Positions 1 to 10,799 of a stretch of DNA of 64,000 nucleotides are shown piece by piece (within the stretch, counting starts at the first letter, position 1; every line of letters starts with the position of its first letter). Under the pieces are notes generated by a model, which worked only from the letters and a program-made list of their open reading frames with translations, had not been told where the DNA came from and ran no database searches. Position numbers and translations under genes: made by a program. Source of the stretch: Ambrosia x helenae (Eukaryota; Streptophyta; Magnoliopsida; Asterales; Asteraceae). The stretch lies in assembly GCA_030844895.1 (NCBI GenBank), contig CM061231.1, positions 130,667,023 to 130,731,022 on the forward strand, written 5' to 3'.

Positions 1-264
1 AAACGTATACGAAAATAAATTGTTTTTTACACATGTGTAAATTTACTGTTTATACATGTGTAAACTGTTTCATTTACACATGTGTAAAAAGTTAATTTGA
101 AAGTGTTTTTGCAAGAAAAGATGTATTATTTGGAAAGAAAACTCATTTATTAATGTTATATTTTGATTATAATGAGGTTTGTATTAAAAAAAATTGATTT
201 TGATTGATTTTTTTTACTTGTTCTCACGGTTCTCACAATATTTAGCGTTCTCAAGATAACCCTC

Positions 265-267
<3 letters not shown>
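1..267. mobile_element. terminal part of a MITE-like element with ACACATGTG palindromes
   Basis: AT-rich sequence with three copies of the palindromic word ACACATGTGT or ACATGTGT near 30-90. It ends in a tract of repeated 'gttctca' words (215-255) and 'ccctcccct' before a TA tract. The same layout (gttctc-rich end, palindromic core, TA-tract flanks) is seen in the complete element at 49866-50256. Only one end is inside the window. No coding region is seen here. Confidence 0.45.

Positions 268-339
<72 letters not shown>
268..339. repeat. (TA)n microsatellite
   Basis: About 35 uninterrupted TA units. It lies between two DNA elements and probably derives from the TA tract present at the same place in the LTR of element 1 (compare 5391-5415). 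Confidence 0.9.
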
Positions 340-346
<7 letters not shown>

Positions 347-533
347 GTTCAATTGAGAACCAACCCTTAGTTAGGAACTTTAGGAACCAATCTCATCCAT
401 CCATCTTCAATGGCATGATGGTAAATATGTTAAACATTAACTAACTTTTTAATTAAATCAAGGGGTAATATTGTCTTTTGGTATGTGAGTATTAATAGGT
501 TATTTAGTATACATTGTAACTGACAAAACAATT

Positions 534-1052
534 ATAGAACAGTGTTTAGTATCGTCATATTCAAACAATTATACATCGGTGTATACAATATACATCAGAC
601 CCTAATAAAATTGATGCTATAGAACAGTGTTTAGTATCGTCATATTCAAACAATTATACATCGGTGTATAGTCCAATCATTGCTACAAAAAACATTATAC
701 TGTACGATAACATTAAACAACTATACGTCAGTGTATATTCATATTCCAACAATTATACATCAGTGTATAGTCCAATTAGTACTACAAAAACATTGTACTG
801 TACCATAATATTCAACAAATATACATCAGTGTACATTCATATTTCAACAATTATACATCAGTGTATGGTCCAATTAGTACTACAAAAACATTGTACTGTA
901 CCATAATATTCAACAAATATACATCAGTGTATATTCATATTTCAAACAATTATACATCGATGTATATTCCAATCATTGCTACAAAAACATTATACTGTAC
1001 GATAACATTAAACAACTATACGTCAGTGTATATTCATATTCCAACAATTATA
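534..1052. repeat. minisatellite, period about 98 bp
   Basis: The word CAATTATACATC recurs at about 566, 651, 750, 848, 947 and 1045, giving a spacing of 85 and then 98-99 bp. Each unit also contains CATCAGTGTATA and ACAAAAACATT. The open frames over this stretch (664-1100, plus) are products of the repeat and are not called as genes. It lies 3' of TOM7 within the same element. Confidence 0.8.
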
Positions 1053-1185
1053 AAAAAAAACTCATTAAAAACAGACCCCCAAACACAGAAAACGGGTTAA
1101 CCGTGAAGGTGATTTATGTCTCCATATAAAAACGATCTAATTAATTCGACAAATAGTGAAGAACTATTATTATTATTATTACGAA

Positions 1186-1404
1186 TCAAATAGGGCTGAG
1201 GAGTTGAGAGATCGAGGGTTTGGGTTCGGAGTTCATGCCGATGAAGATAACCAATGGTATGAAACCGAAATGGGTGATGACTTTAGCTTTCTTCATGGTC
1301 CATGTGCTCCATTCCTTCAAGATCTTTGATGTTGACTTATCATCTGAGGGTTTTGATCCTTTTGTTGATTTACCCTTCGTCTTCAGAACAACCTTGGACG
1401 ACAT
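1186..1404 (-). CDS. TOM7: mitochondrial import receptor subunit TOM7
   Basis: Encodes 72 residues, close to the roughly 75 of plant TOM7-1, with no intron. TOM7 is a small tail-anchored subunit of the TOM complex in the outer mitochondrial membrane and modulates assembly of the import channel. The sequence shows a polar Lys/Ser-rich cytosolic N-terminus (residues 1-27), then KEWSTWTMKKAKV, a single membrane segment with GFIPLVIFIGMNSEPKP, and the C-terminal LLSPI. The core WT-KKAKV-TH-GFIPLVIF-GMNS-PKP is the family signature. The start is the ATG at 1404; an in-frame upstream ATG at 1560 would add 52 residues unlike the family. A TATA-like TTAATAAATA lies near 1566-1575. The frame has no lesion. 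It sits inside a TIR element, so it may be a captured copy rather than the main cellular gene. Confidence 0.88.
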   Translation of the reverse strand: MSSKVVLKTKGKSTKGSKPSDDKSTSKILKEWSTWTMKKAKVITHFGFIPLVIFIGMNSEPKPSISQLLSPI

Positions 1405-1744
1405 GTTGTGCGTCTGTTTTGATCGATGGAAGTTTCGAGTGTGTGTGTGGTGATGAAATTGAAATATAACGTGATTAAGATGTTGATAGATTGAAGGAAG
1501 GCAATTGAATAATATTAGGAGGAAGTTATGAATTTGTAGAAAGAGGATGAATGCAATCAAACGTGTATTTATTAACTTCCATTTTTAAAACTTTTTTTTA
1601 AAGTAAAATATAAAACATAATTGTTTAATTACCATCCTACCCCTAGATCAAGATTAAAAGATGAATGGCTCAGATTGGTTCCTAAGTTCCTAACTAGTAC
1701 CTTGGTTCCTAAATGATCTTTTTCCTACATATATATATATATAT

Positions 1745-1908
1745 CAAAGCCTTGAGTCAAGAGTCAAAGTCTTGACAACATAATTCTTGGAGTCAAAGTC
1801 TTAGTCAAACAGTCAAAGTCTTAGTCAAATAGTCAATTCATCATAAAACCTTACTTTATGGTGTTGACCAATTTTAATGGCTAATTGAATCCAAAACTAG
1901 TATAAAAA
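1745..1908 (+). promoter_or_regulatory. LTR promoter: W-box array plus TATA box
   Basis: In 1745-1832 the reverse complement of the W-box core TTGAC[T/C] (seen as [A/G]GTCAA) occurs about seven times, mostly as AGTCAAAG or AGTCAAA. A further TTGACC lies at about 1864. A TATA box (TATAAAAA, 1901-1908) follows about 70 bp downstream of the array, so transcription should start near 1930. WRKY factors bind TTGAC[T/C], which suggests stress-linked transcription (inference). The 3' LTR carries the same arrangement with TATA at 5573-5580. Confidence 0.6.
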
Positions 1909-2773
1909 CCCACCTATGACCCATTATACTTTGCACCTCTAAATCGATTGTTTCAATCCGATTAAACTTTCCCTCATACCTTTCTTCTATAGTCTATTAC
2001 TCCTACAATTGAAGCTGTGATTATAAGCTTTTGTAATTGGCAACTTTGGGGCTACACATATTCTATTTTTCACGAGACATAACATTTTGCTAAGGTGAGT
2101 TTTACATAGCCCCTTTTCTATTTATCACTATTTTTGGGGTGAAACATGTTACAACATTCTATATGCAATTCAATCATAAAGTGTCTATGTGTTTTTCTAT
2201 GTTGCATTATGTCTTAAACATGACTAGGGTAAGCACAATATTCTAGCATAATCATTAACATTGATCAGCCAACGGTATACAATGATAGATCTATTGGACT
2301 GACAATCCCACCCAGATACGTGCCTCCTACATAGGTAGCGTGGGTGATTGTTATCGCATAACATAATCGAGTGAACCATGAGCGTATGGGATGGACCACA
2401 ATATAACAGTCACAAGGGTTGATTATGCACTTGATTTACTTCTAGTATGTTTTCACATATGGACTAGACTTGCCATGACACTTGAATTGTACAAGTTTTA
2501 TTCAATTATCAAAACCTATGTAATTCTCACCAACTTTTGTTGATCCAAAATATTTTCAAACTTAACATGTTTCAGGATATAGCTTGCTTGAAGATTAGAG
2601 TTAATGCTTGAAGATGTGTATCTAGTATTTTTCATTTTGATGTACAAATTCTTTTAGAACAATTGTATGTAATTTATGTAATCAATTAATGAAATTTATT
2701 ATTTACCATGAGCTACTGAACAATCGTCAATACGTGACATCCCGATGTTTCCGCCATCGGTTGGGGTGTTACA
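1745..2773 (+). repeat. 5' LTR of element 1 (left part missing)
   Basis: Nearly identical to 5416-6446. It ends in GGGGTGTTACA directly before the primer-binding site. The sequence before the TA tract (5085-5390 in the 3' LTR) is not found here because of the TIR-element insertion. Confidence 0.9.
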
Positions 2774-2776
2774 GAT

Positions 2777-2790
2777 TGGTATCAGAGACA
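2777..2790 (+). other. primer-binding site of element 1
   Basis: TGGTATCAGAG, starting three bases after the 5' LTR end, is complementary to the 3' end of initiator tRNA-Met, the usual minus-strand primer of plant LTR elements. Confidence 0.9.
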
Positions 2791-2949
2791 TGGGTATAGG
2801 GAATTAGGTTATTAGAAAAATAATCTAGTCTATAACCATAGGATTTTAACTAATACTTGCTCCTTTTACTTGCAACCTTACTTGCTTCTATTCTCTATCT
2901 CCCTCCTACTTCTTATCCCTACTTTAGTCCCTAAAAGAAGATTGTTCTC

Positions 2950-3184
2950 CATCACAAGATCTACTTTTAGACTAATAGGACAAATCCTCAGGTTTAGCCT
3001 GAACCACCTTGAAGATCTCGTCGAAGTTCTAGATTTTAATAACGAACACGTGCAATCTGGAAGGGTGAACGCCTGTATTCTGAGTTTTCTGTCTAGGATT
3101 GGCATTGCGCATAAATCCCAATCAGACGAGGGACCCGGATGCCTACCTGGGAATTCTCGGGATGAGTGTTCACTTATAGGCTAA
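2950..3184 (+). other. conserved internal block shared with element 2 (possible relic ORF)
   Basis: In frame with a stop at 3184, this block reads EVLDFNNEHVQSGRVNAC, then SFLSRIGIAHKSQSDEG and GCLPGNSRDECSLIG. Element 2 has nearly the same text on its own sense strand at 11907-12085 with the same stop. The open frame starts at 2870 but the N-terminal parts differ. The conserved stretch of about 58 residues matches no family I recognise. Conservation could be nucleotide-level (packaging or RNA structure) rather than coding. Confidence 0.4.
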
Positions 3185-4277
3185 AGCATGTCTTCACTAT
3201 GTTATTAGAATCTAGAAGTTTTGATAAGTCAACGTTTTCGTTTATTTCGTTTTAATTAATGAATAAATGATTACACTCACTTTCCTTAAACTAAGCTCTA
3301 AAATCTCAAAATTTTACAGCTTAAATCAATCTCATTTCATAACCATCTATGGATTTCACAATCACACTTCACCTTACCATCTTAGCCACTTTTTAAATAT
3401 TCAACACCCTACCCAAATCATATTATTTCATTTCTCCACATGTTACTTATTTTTAAAAACTATAACCTCATACCTTAGCACAAACTAAAGATTTCTAAAT
3501 CCTGTTGTATTTTCATTACCTAGTAACTTTACAAAGTACATATATTTTTTTTTGTCAAAAGATGTCCTCGAACTTAAATTCAATTGTTTATTTATTGGCG
3601 TAACAAACAATTTTCTATATAATGCTTTAAACTATTAAAAATCACTTAATAGAACCTTGATCTTCAAAACCTAATGTCATGTTTGAAATCTCCAACTAAC
3701 GGGAATATTTTAATCAAAGCCCACTTAGCTTGTACTATTTAACAACTTTTGCTTTATGTATAAAACCAATTTTGAAAATAAGATTTTTTTATCCATAGGA
3801 ATAATATCTAGCCTCTAAATTCTCCATTGACACTCACTCACTTTCAACTTGTTCAAATTTTTACAATATTTGGCATATACCACAATCATGTTTTCTTATA
3901 CACTTGATTATAACCTTTGATCCAAACCCCAAAATTTACACTGCTACATAATCTCCTTACTATAAAATAAACTCTTTATCAACTATCTTCACATTCACTA
4001 TCTCTCACAACCTTGATTCTGCTTCAAGATTTTTCATCATCCTCTCAAGAACTAAATTCATATCTTTCACCTTCTCACACATGAGCTAGTTACCCATGAT
4101 AACCAAACTATTGAAACTTGATTGTATGTTGCATCAAACATAATCCTTAGTTACATGAGGATTCGACTATCTACCATATTCGAACATTTGAAACTAGAAT
4201 TCATGAAATATAAACTATTTACTATAGACACACCTAGAGTCATTAACCTTGTCTAGGGCAACTCTATTACAACTCAC
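3185..4277 (+). other. internal non-coding region of element 1
   Basis: AT-rich, low-complexity sequence without a supportable gene. Much of it has a reverse-complement counterpart in element 2 (about 10900-11850), for example the lines around 3660-3730 and 4190-4270. Confidence 0.7.
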
Positions 4278-4387
4278 ATGCTATACTTGATACTTGATTG
4301 CTTACATGTACATATTATCAATTTGCAATTTATGTGTGTGTGTAAATTGGTACACTTAATCAAACAACTGATAGAGGATGAAGTACT

Positions 4388-4580
4388 TGCTCAACAGTTA
4401 GTTGAGTATCAAATAACCTACTCAACGATTGGTAGAGGTCATCATGCCTGCTCAACAGTCGGTAGAGGCCCTACAACCTGCTCAACGACTGGTAGAGGCT
4501 ATCACACCTGCTCAACAATCGGTAGAGGTTCTTACTCACTGACTGGTAGAAGTCTTTTTCCTGCTCAACAGTTGGACTTA
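4388..4580 (+). repeat. 30-bp tandem repeat inside element 1
   Basis: Units begin CTCAAC and contain GGTAGAGG. Four near-perfect 30-bp copies plus degenerate ones translate as a 10-residue repeat (STVGRGPTTC type) within the open frame 4278-4676. The same array occurs in element 2 at about 10577-10760. No known domain is recognised. Confidence 0.7.
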
Positions 4581-5048
4581 TTTTTGGATACATTGTATAC
4601 AATTCAATCACAAGGTTATTTTGCATTACTTACATGTGTGTTTAGAGTCATAGAAGGACACAAAACCCTAATGTAAGGTAAATTGGTGATTGCGGTCCGG
4701 AACGTAATCATGAATTTACAGGTACGTTAAGGTGGTGTGAAATTCTATCAAGGTTTTCGGTAGAGAAACTAATTATAAACTCTAGTTACCTGGTAGTTCA
4801 TTTAGCCTTTCTATAGTCCATCAACTCATGCATTTCTTTTAGGATTTCTAAAACTTAAGATTCTTATTCGCCTTGCGATTCCAAGACACACCTAATCCTA
4901 CCCTTAAAACTCACAGATAACAAACCTCTTATCCAAATTATTCGAAAGCAGATTATTCTATAAATTCATGTCATGCCTTAACCCAAAATTTTCAAAACCA
5001 TGGCTGCCTTAATTTCTACCCAACCATCCTCAAACCTGTGTTTTTAAA

Positions 5049-5084
5049 TAACTTCGGGACGAAGTTTCCAAAAGTAGGGGAGAC
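5049..5084 (+). promoter_or_regulatory. pre-PPT motif and polypurine tract of element 1
   Basis: The inverted-repeat word CTTCGGGACGAAG (5053-5065) is followed by the purine tract AAAAGTAGGGGAGA, which ends at 5084 just before the 3' LTR. A polypurine tract primes plus-strand DNA synthesis. Confidence 0.75.
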
Positions 5085-6446
5085 TATAACCTCACGAATT
5101 TTCCCATTTATTTTGCATTAAGGTATTTCCCGATCCATGATATAAAGTCTAATTTATTTCTAAGTATTCTTATCTTTATCCGTGCACTCTATTTTTCTAA
5201 GTACTTAAAAAAAAAATCTTCAATCATGACATATGTCCTATCCTAATTCTATTTATAAAATCATCATTTTATAAGACGGTGTTTTTATTTTCTAATTCAA
5301 ACTAATGATTTTTTTTATTTCTTATTTAAAGCTAATCATTTTTCCAATTACATTTATAATCTCAAACAAGGAAGATATAAATTCGTTTCAATATATATAT
5401 ATATATATATATATATCAAAGCCTTGAGTCAAGAGTCAAAGTCTTGACAACATAATTCTTGGAGTCAAAGCCTTAGTCAAACAGTCAAAGTCTTAGTCAA
5501 ATAGTCAATTCATCATAAAACCTTACTTTATGGTGTTGACCAATTTTAATGGCTAATTGAATCCAAAAGTAGTATAAAAACACACCTATGACCCAGTATA
5601 CTTTGCACTTCTAAATCGATTGTTTCAATCCGATTAAACTTTCCCTCATACCTTTCTTCTATAGTCTATTACTTCTACAATTGAAGCTTTGATTATAAGC
5701 TTTTGTAATTGGAAACTTTGGGGCTACACATATTCTATTTTTCACGAGACATAACATTTTGCTAAGGTGAGTTTTACATAGCCCCTTTTCTATTTATCAC
5801 TATTTTTGGGGTGAAACATGTTACAACATTCTATATGCAATTCAATCATAAAGTGTCTATGTGTTTTTTCTATGTTGTATTATGTCTTAAACATGACTAG
5901 GGTAAGCACAATATTCTAGCATAATCATTAACATTGATCAGCCGACGGTATACAATGATAGATCTATCGGACTGACAATCCCACCCGGATACGTGTCTCC
6001 TACATAGGTAGCGTGGGTGATTGTTATCGCATAACATAATTGAGTGAACCATGAGCGTATGGGATGGACCACAATATAACAGTCACAAGGGTTGATTATG
6101 CACTCGATTTACTTCTAGTATGTTTTCACATATGGACTAGACTTGCCATGACACTTGAATTGTACAAGTTTTATTCAATTATCAAAACCTATGTAATTCT
6201 CACCAACTTTTGTTGACCCAAAATATTTTCAAACTTAACATGTTTCAGGATATAGCTTGCTTGAAGATTAGAGTTAATGCTTGAAGATGTGTATCTAGTA
6301 TTTTTCATTTTGATGTACAAATTCTTTTAGAACAATTGTATGTAATTTATGTAATCAATTAATGAAATTTATTATTTACCATGAGCTACTGAACAATCGT
6401 CAATACGTGACATCCCGATGTTTCCGCCATCGGTTGGGGTGTTACA
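5085..6446 (+). repeat. 3' LTR of element 1
   Basis: 1362 bp starting TATAACCTCACG (probably a mutated TG start) and ending TTACA. It contains a TA tract (5391-5415), W-box array (5416-5510) and TATA box (5573-5580). It is the intact counterpart of the truncated 5' LTR. Confidence 0.85.
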
Positions 6447-6447
6447 C

Positions 6448-7524
6448 CATCCCGGTTATAGGACAAGGCACAAAATACCTTCCCCCACCATTCTCGCCCT
6501 TTATACTTAAAAATGTCCTTTACTCACCCAAGTTAGTTAAAAACCTCATATCTGTTCGTAAATTTACTAGGGATAATTCAGTGTCTATTGAATTTGATCC
6601 GTTTGGTTTTCTTGTGAAGGACCTCAAGACGCGGGCTCCGCTCCTGCGGTGCAACAACAGTGGTGATCTTTACCCTCTGGTGCTCGGGTCCTCCTCCACA
6701 CATCCTACTGCCCTTGACGCCATCTCTGCTGACCTCTGGCACCAACGTCTTGGCCATCCAGGATGTGAATCTTTAAATTCAATAAAAAATACTCGTTCTA
6801 TTTTTTTGATCATTTCCATAATAATGTTTGTGACGCTTGCGTTTTGGGTAAAAGTATTAGACTACCGTTTTTTCCTTCTACCACTTGTACTGTTTTACCT
6901 TTTGATATATTGCATAGCGATGTGTGGACGTCTCCCATTATTAGTTCATCTGGTCATAAATATTATGTTTTATTCTTAGATGACTACTCTAATTTTTTAC
7001 GGACATATCTCCTTACACACAAATCAAATGTTTTCTCCGCCTCTACTCAATTTACATCCACCATCACCACCCAATTTAACCGCACCATTAAAACTTTCCA
7101 ATGTGACAACGGTCGTGAATATGTTAACAATGCATATCAAAAAATTTTCACTACCGATGGCATTCTTTATCGTTTGTCTTGCCCTTACACGTCCTCACAA
7201 AATGGCAAAGCCGAAAGAAAAATCTGTACCATCAACAACCTCATCCGCATCATCATGTCTCACGCGTCCATACCCACCAATTTTTGGCACTTTGCTTTAG
7301 AAACCGCTACCTACCTACTCAATATTCTTCCCACCACCACCACTAAAAATAAAACACCAACCAAAATTCTCTACAACACCACACCCACCTATGACCACCT
7401 TCGCGTCTTTGGTTGTCTCTTTTACCCTCTCACTCCCTCCCCTACCATTCACAAACTCGATCATCGGGCTCAACCGTGCGTCTTTCTCGTTACCCACCTA
7501 CCCATAGGGGTACCGGTGTCTTGA
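6448..7524 (+). pseudogene. copia GAG-pre-integrase and integrase, broken
   Basis: The frame from 6448 reads NVLYSPKLVKNLISVRKF, SIEFDPFGFLVKDLKT and DLWHQRLGHPG, the zinc-binding pre-integrase segment. A frameshift near 6780-6840 moves the reading to a second frame, 6844-7524, with LGKSIRLPF-like start, HSDVW and LFLDDYSNF. It continues with the catalytic-region word CDNGREYV (family norm CDNGGEY, so a Gly position is changed) and NGKAERK with the catalytic Glu. The core acidic residues are visible, but the shift and a degenerate C-terminus (stops around 7524-7740) make it non-functional. Integrase would insert the cDNA into the host genome. Confidence 0.85.
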
Positions 7525-7739
7525 CTTGAAAACCAAACAGATCTACATCTCTAGACACGTCGCCTTCGACAAGACCACTTTCCCTTTTAAATTGACCGTT
7601 GACCCTACTCCTTAATATAATTTCCTTGATTCCACTACCATAACCTTTCCACACCACCTGTCGCCCCCACATACAACAACTTGCTGCCCACCCTTCGTCA
7701 CACTTAGGCCCAACCTCCCTAGCCCAAACTCCCACACCC

Positions 7740-8724
7740 ATGACCCAACAACCAACACCCCACCCTACGGCCCACACCTCCCCACCTCGTGACACCACAA
7801 CAGCCCAAACTACTGCCCATCCCACACCGACTCAGCCCACTGACCACACACCCACATCAGCACCGAACCCACCACATCCGCCAACCCCACCTCCAGCCCT
7901 TACCATTCATACTCGCTCCATGAGCGGTATTTACAAACCTAAACAACCTTTCAACTTGCACACTTCCACTACCTCACCTATAATACCAGTCCCAAAAAGC
8001 CCCACCGATGCCTTAAATATACCGGAATGGTACTCTGCCATGTCTACAGAGTATAATGCATTAGTTAGAAATAGAACTTGGGAATTGGTACCTCGTACGT
8101 CTGATATGAATGTTATTAGAAGCATGTGGTTATTTAAAGATAAGTACATGTCGGATGGTTCTTTGGAACGCTACAAATCTCGGTTAGTATATGATGGTCG
8201 TTTACAGCAGGTTGGTATTGATTGCGAGGAAACTTTTAGCCAGGTTGTTAAACCGGCAATTATACGGACGCCGGACGGTACTCTCCATTGCATTATCCAA
8301 GTGTTGGTTTGTCCATCAGTTGGACGTCACCAATGCCTTTCTTCATGGGAATCTCCATGAAACCATCTACATGTACCAACCTATGGGATTCCGGGACAAA
8401 CGGTTCCCTGATCATGTTTGCTCGCTTAAGAAGTCCCTCTATGGACTCAAACACGCCCCTCGTGCCTGGTACCAGCGGTTCACCGATTTTGTTCTCACAA
8501 TCGGATTTCTTCACAGCAAGAGTGACGCTTCTCTTTTCACTCTTCACAGGGTCCCCACACAGCCTATCTTCTATTATATGTGGATGATATTCTTGTTGCA
8601 TCCTCTAACAAGCTTCGTCAATCACTCATGGCTAAGCTCGCAGGTGAATTTTCCATGAAAGATTTGGGCCCTCTCAGCTATTTTCTGGGTATTTCAGTGT
8701 TTAGTGTTGACGACACCATGTTTC
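7740..8724 (+). pseudogene. copia reverse transcriptase, N-terminal part, broken
   Basis: A Pro/Thr/His-rich linker (7740-7900) leads to the RT start: PEWYSAMSTEYNALVRNRTW, then WLFKDKYMSDGSLERYKSRL and GIDCEETFSQVVKPA. A frameshift near 8260 moves the reading to VHQLDVTNAFLHGNL, KKSLYGLKHAPRAWYQRF and KSDASLF. Another shift near 8570 brings in the catalytic box YVDD (8577-8588). At least two frameshifts are therefore visible. The domain is cut at 8724 by element 2. Confidence 0.85.
8720..8724. repeat. target-site duplication of element 2 (left copy)
   Basis: GTTTC here and again at 13792-13796, directly flanking the TG...CA termini of element 2. Removing the element and one copy rejoins the RT reading (DDTMF to the LSQ-like sequence). 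Confidence 0.9.
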
Positions 8725-10181
8725 TGTAACAGCCCAACCGATGGCGGAAACATCGAGGTGTCACGTAGTGATGATTGTTCAATAGCTCATGGTACTAAAT
8801 GGAAGTTGAATATTACTAAAGAATTTACAATTTGTCATACTATTTAATAATTACATCTACTTGATTTACATAAACTAGATCCAAAGCTCCTATGTGATCC
8901 AAGACTTGTACAACTTCCAAAAGCATGTAAAAACCTGAAACATGTTGAGTTGGAAAGATGGGGTGTCAACTATAAATAGTTGGTGAGAATACATTGGTTT
9001 TGCATATAATTGAAAATAATATGTTGTATAGCAATCATGATTGAAGTATAATAATGAGTAATGATAGAATATGGGCCCGACATGTAACAATGCGTCTTTT
9101 GTACAATCAAACCTTGTGTCGACTGAGACCTAACTCGCAAGTTAGTAAATGTGTAACTGTTATCGATCATCCCTGAATTTATGCGGGGGGATGGGTTTGT
9201 CAGACCTATAAGCTATAATCTAAACAGGCGGCTTGATCAATGTTAATGATTGTACCGTGTCTTTTTGTTACAGTCAAATGATAGAATGAGTAAATGATAG
9301 TGTAATTGAATCACAAGTTTCAACAATGTAAGAATGAGTAAATGATAGTGTATAAAATGTTTAAACATGTTTCAATCCAAAATGTAAAACAGAAAAAGGG
9401 GCTATGTAAACTCACATTCGCTAAGCTGATTTATCCTCTAAGCGTTGTGAATGTATGTGAGGCGAATCCCAAAGACTCAACAACATATCTAGTCCAATTT
9501 GAAGAAATAAAAAAACACCGAGAAAGAAAGAATATCAAGCTTCCAATTCGCCAATTACAAGAGCTTAAAATCAAAGCTTCAATTGTGGAAGTAATAGACT
9601 GTAGAAGAAAGGTATGAGGGAAAGTTTAATCGGATTGAAACAATCGATTTAGAGGTGCCAAGTGTAATGGGTAATAGGTGGGTTTTTATATTGTTTTGGA
9701 TTCAATTATCCATTAAAATTGGTCAACACCATAAAGTAAGGTTTTATGATGAATTGACTATTTGACTAGGACTTTGACTGTTTGACTAAGACTTTGACTA
9801 GAACTTTGACCAGGACTTTGACTATTTGACTAAAACTTTGATTAGGACTTTGACTATTTGACTGTCTTCGCAGACCGCGAGAACTAAAAAAATCAAATTT
9901 TTTAATTTAATCAATTTTAAGTTCCGGACTTGTTTCCTTCGGTTTCTAAGTTGTTTTAGGACCGAAAATTAAGGGTTTTGAGTATCAAGGTCTGAAACAT
10001 ACGTGCTCGGGTGTAGATGTGAGTATAAAACATGCAATACTTTTACTTATAAAAATTATAAGTTTTATTAAATTGTGACTTTTGGTCCTATTAAAATAGG
10101 AGGGTTAAAAATGAAAATTTTGAAATAGTTGAGGGACCAATTATGCACATTTATAAAAAGTGAAGGGTGCAAGTTGTCACA
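8725..10181 (-). repeat. 3' LTR of element 2
   Basis: Read on the minus strand it starts TGTGACAACTTGC (10181) and ends GGGCTGTTACA (8725). It contains a W-box array at 9748-9865 (about ten TTGAC[T/C]) and a TATA-like TTTTTATA near 9680. The small frames 8890-9170 and 9342-9617 lie in the LTR and are not genes. Confidence 0.88.
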
Positions 10182-10215
10182 GTCTCTCATACTTTAGAAA
10201 ATTTCGTCCCGAAAT
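10182..10215 (-). promoter_or_regulatory. polypurine tract and pre-PPT motif of element 2
   Basis: On the minus strand: TTTCGGGACGAAAT, then a short AT stretch and the purine-rich AAAGTATGAGAGAC ending at the 3' LTR start. Confidence 0.65.
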
Positions 10216-10576
10216 TATTAAAAACACAGGGTTGAGGGTGTTTAGGTAGAAATTAGGGCAACCGTGGTTTGGGTTAAGGCACGATATGAATTAGCAAGGA
10301 GAATCTAGTAAAACGCTAAACTTTAAGTTTTAGGAATCCTAAAAGAAATGCATAAGTTGATTGACTATATGAAAACCAAATGAACTACCAAAACCTTATT
10401 AGAATTTCACACTACCTTAACGTACCTGTAAATTCATGATTACGTCCGGACCGCAATCAACAATTTACCTTACATTAGGGTTTTGTGTCCTTCTATGACT
10501 CTAAACACACATGTAAAATAATACAATTAACCTTGTGGTTGAATCGTATACAATGTATCCAAAAATAAGTCCAACT

Positions 10577-10760
10577 GTTGAGCAGGAAAATACCTCTACC
10601 AATTAGTGAGTAAGAACCTCTACCGATTGTTGAGCAGGTGCGATAGCCTCTGCCAGTCGTTGAGCAGGTTGTAGGGCCTCTACCGACTGTTGAGTAGGCA
10701 TGATGACCTCTACCAATCATTGAGTAGGTTATTTGGTACTCTACTAACTGTTGAGGAAGT
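10577..10760 (-). repeat. 30-bp tandem repeat inside element 2
   Basis: On the minus strand, same 10-residue repeat (STVGRGPTTC type) as in element 1, within the open frame 10798-10493. The copies differ from element 1 by point changes but the frame stays open. Confidence 0.7.
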
Positions 10761-10799
10761 ACTTCATCCTCTATTAGTTGTGTGATTAAGTGTACCAAT

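Larger units (their letters stand above)
340..1729. mobile_element. TIR element carrying a TOM7 gene (Pack-type DNA element)
   Basis: About 80-90 bp at the left end (340-432) match the reverse complement of the right end (about 1640-1729), with small gaps. Both arms contain TAGTTAGGAACTTAGGAACC-like sequence, then CATCCATC or GCCATTCATC words, then GATGGTAA. Both flanks are TA repeats, so the target duplication cannot be read and the superfamily is uncertain (MULE-like is possible). No transposase is present. Inside are a 98-bp minisatellite and a complete TOM7 reading frame. The element is inserted in the TA tract of element 1's 5' LTR, because the LTR resumes immediately at 1745 with the sequence that follows the TA tract at 5416 in the other LTR. 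Confidence 0.7.
1730..6446 (+). mobile_element. element 1: non-autonomous LTR retrotransposon (LARD-like)
   Basis: Two direct LTR copies (1745-2773 visible part; 5085-6446) enclose 2.3 kb without gag or pol. A tRNA-Met primer-binding site follows the 5' LTR and a purine tract precedes the 3' LTR. The 5' LTR is cut by the TOM7 element, so its outer end lies left of the window. The right end (GGGGTGTTACA at 6446) abuts copia pol sequence, showing that it landed in a copia element. The internal region shares blocks with element 2. The pre-PPT motif TTCGGGACGAA suggests derivation from a Tekay/Del-type gypsy lineage (inference). Confidence 0.85.
6447..8724 (+). mobile_element. degraded Ty1/copia element, pol part 1
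   Basis: Left part of a short-LTR copia element split by element 2 and cut on its left by element 1. Domains in order: GAG-pre-integrase, integrase, start of reverse transcriptase. It continues at 13792. The target duplication GTTTC at 8720-8724 and 13792-13796 confirms that the two parts were contiguous. Confidence 0.85.

Noticed and set aside
664..1100. Two plus-strand open frames of about 80 codons rich in Tyr/Ile/Thr
   Set aside because: They are translations of the 98-bp minisatellite and show no protein-like composition.
1220..1453. Open frame on the plus strand over TOM7
   Set aside because: It is antisense to TOM7, whose family match is clear on the minus strand.
2776..2790. tRNA-like sequence TGGTATCAGAG, also at 12298, 33600, 39610, 45793 and 60963
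   Set aside because: These are primer-binding sites complementary to a tRNA 3' end, not tRNA genes; no cloverleaf surrounds them.
4388..4580. Possible CRISPR-like array of regular 30-bp units
   Set aside because: The units are contiguous with no spacers and lie in a plant retroelement; it is an ordinary tandem repeat.
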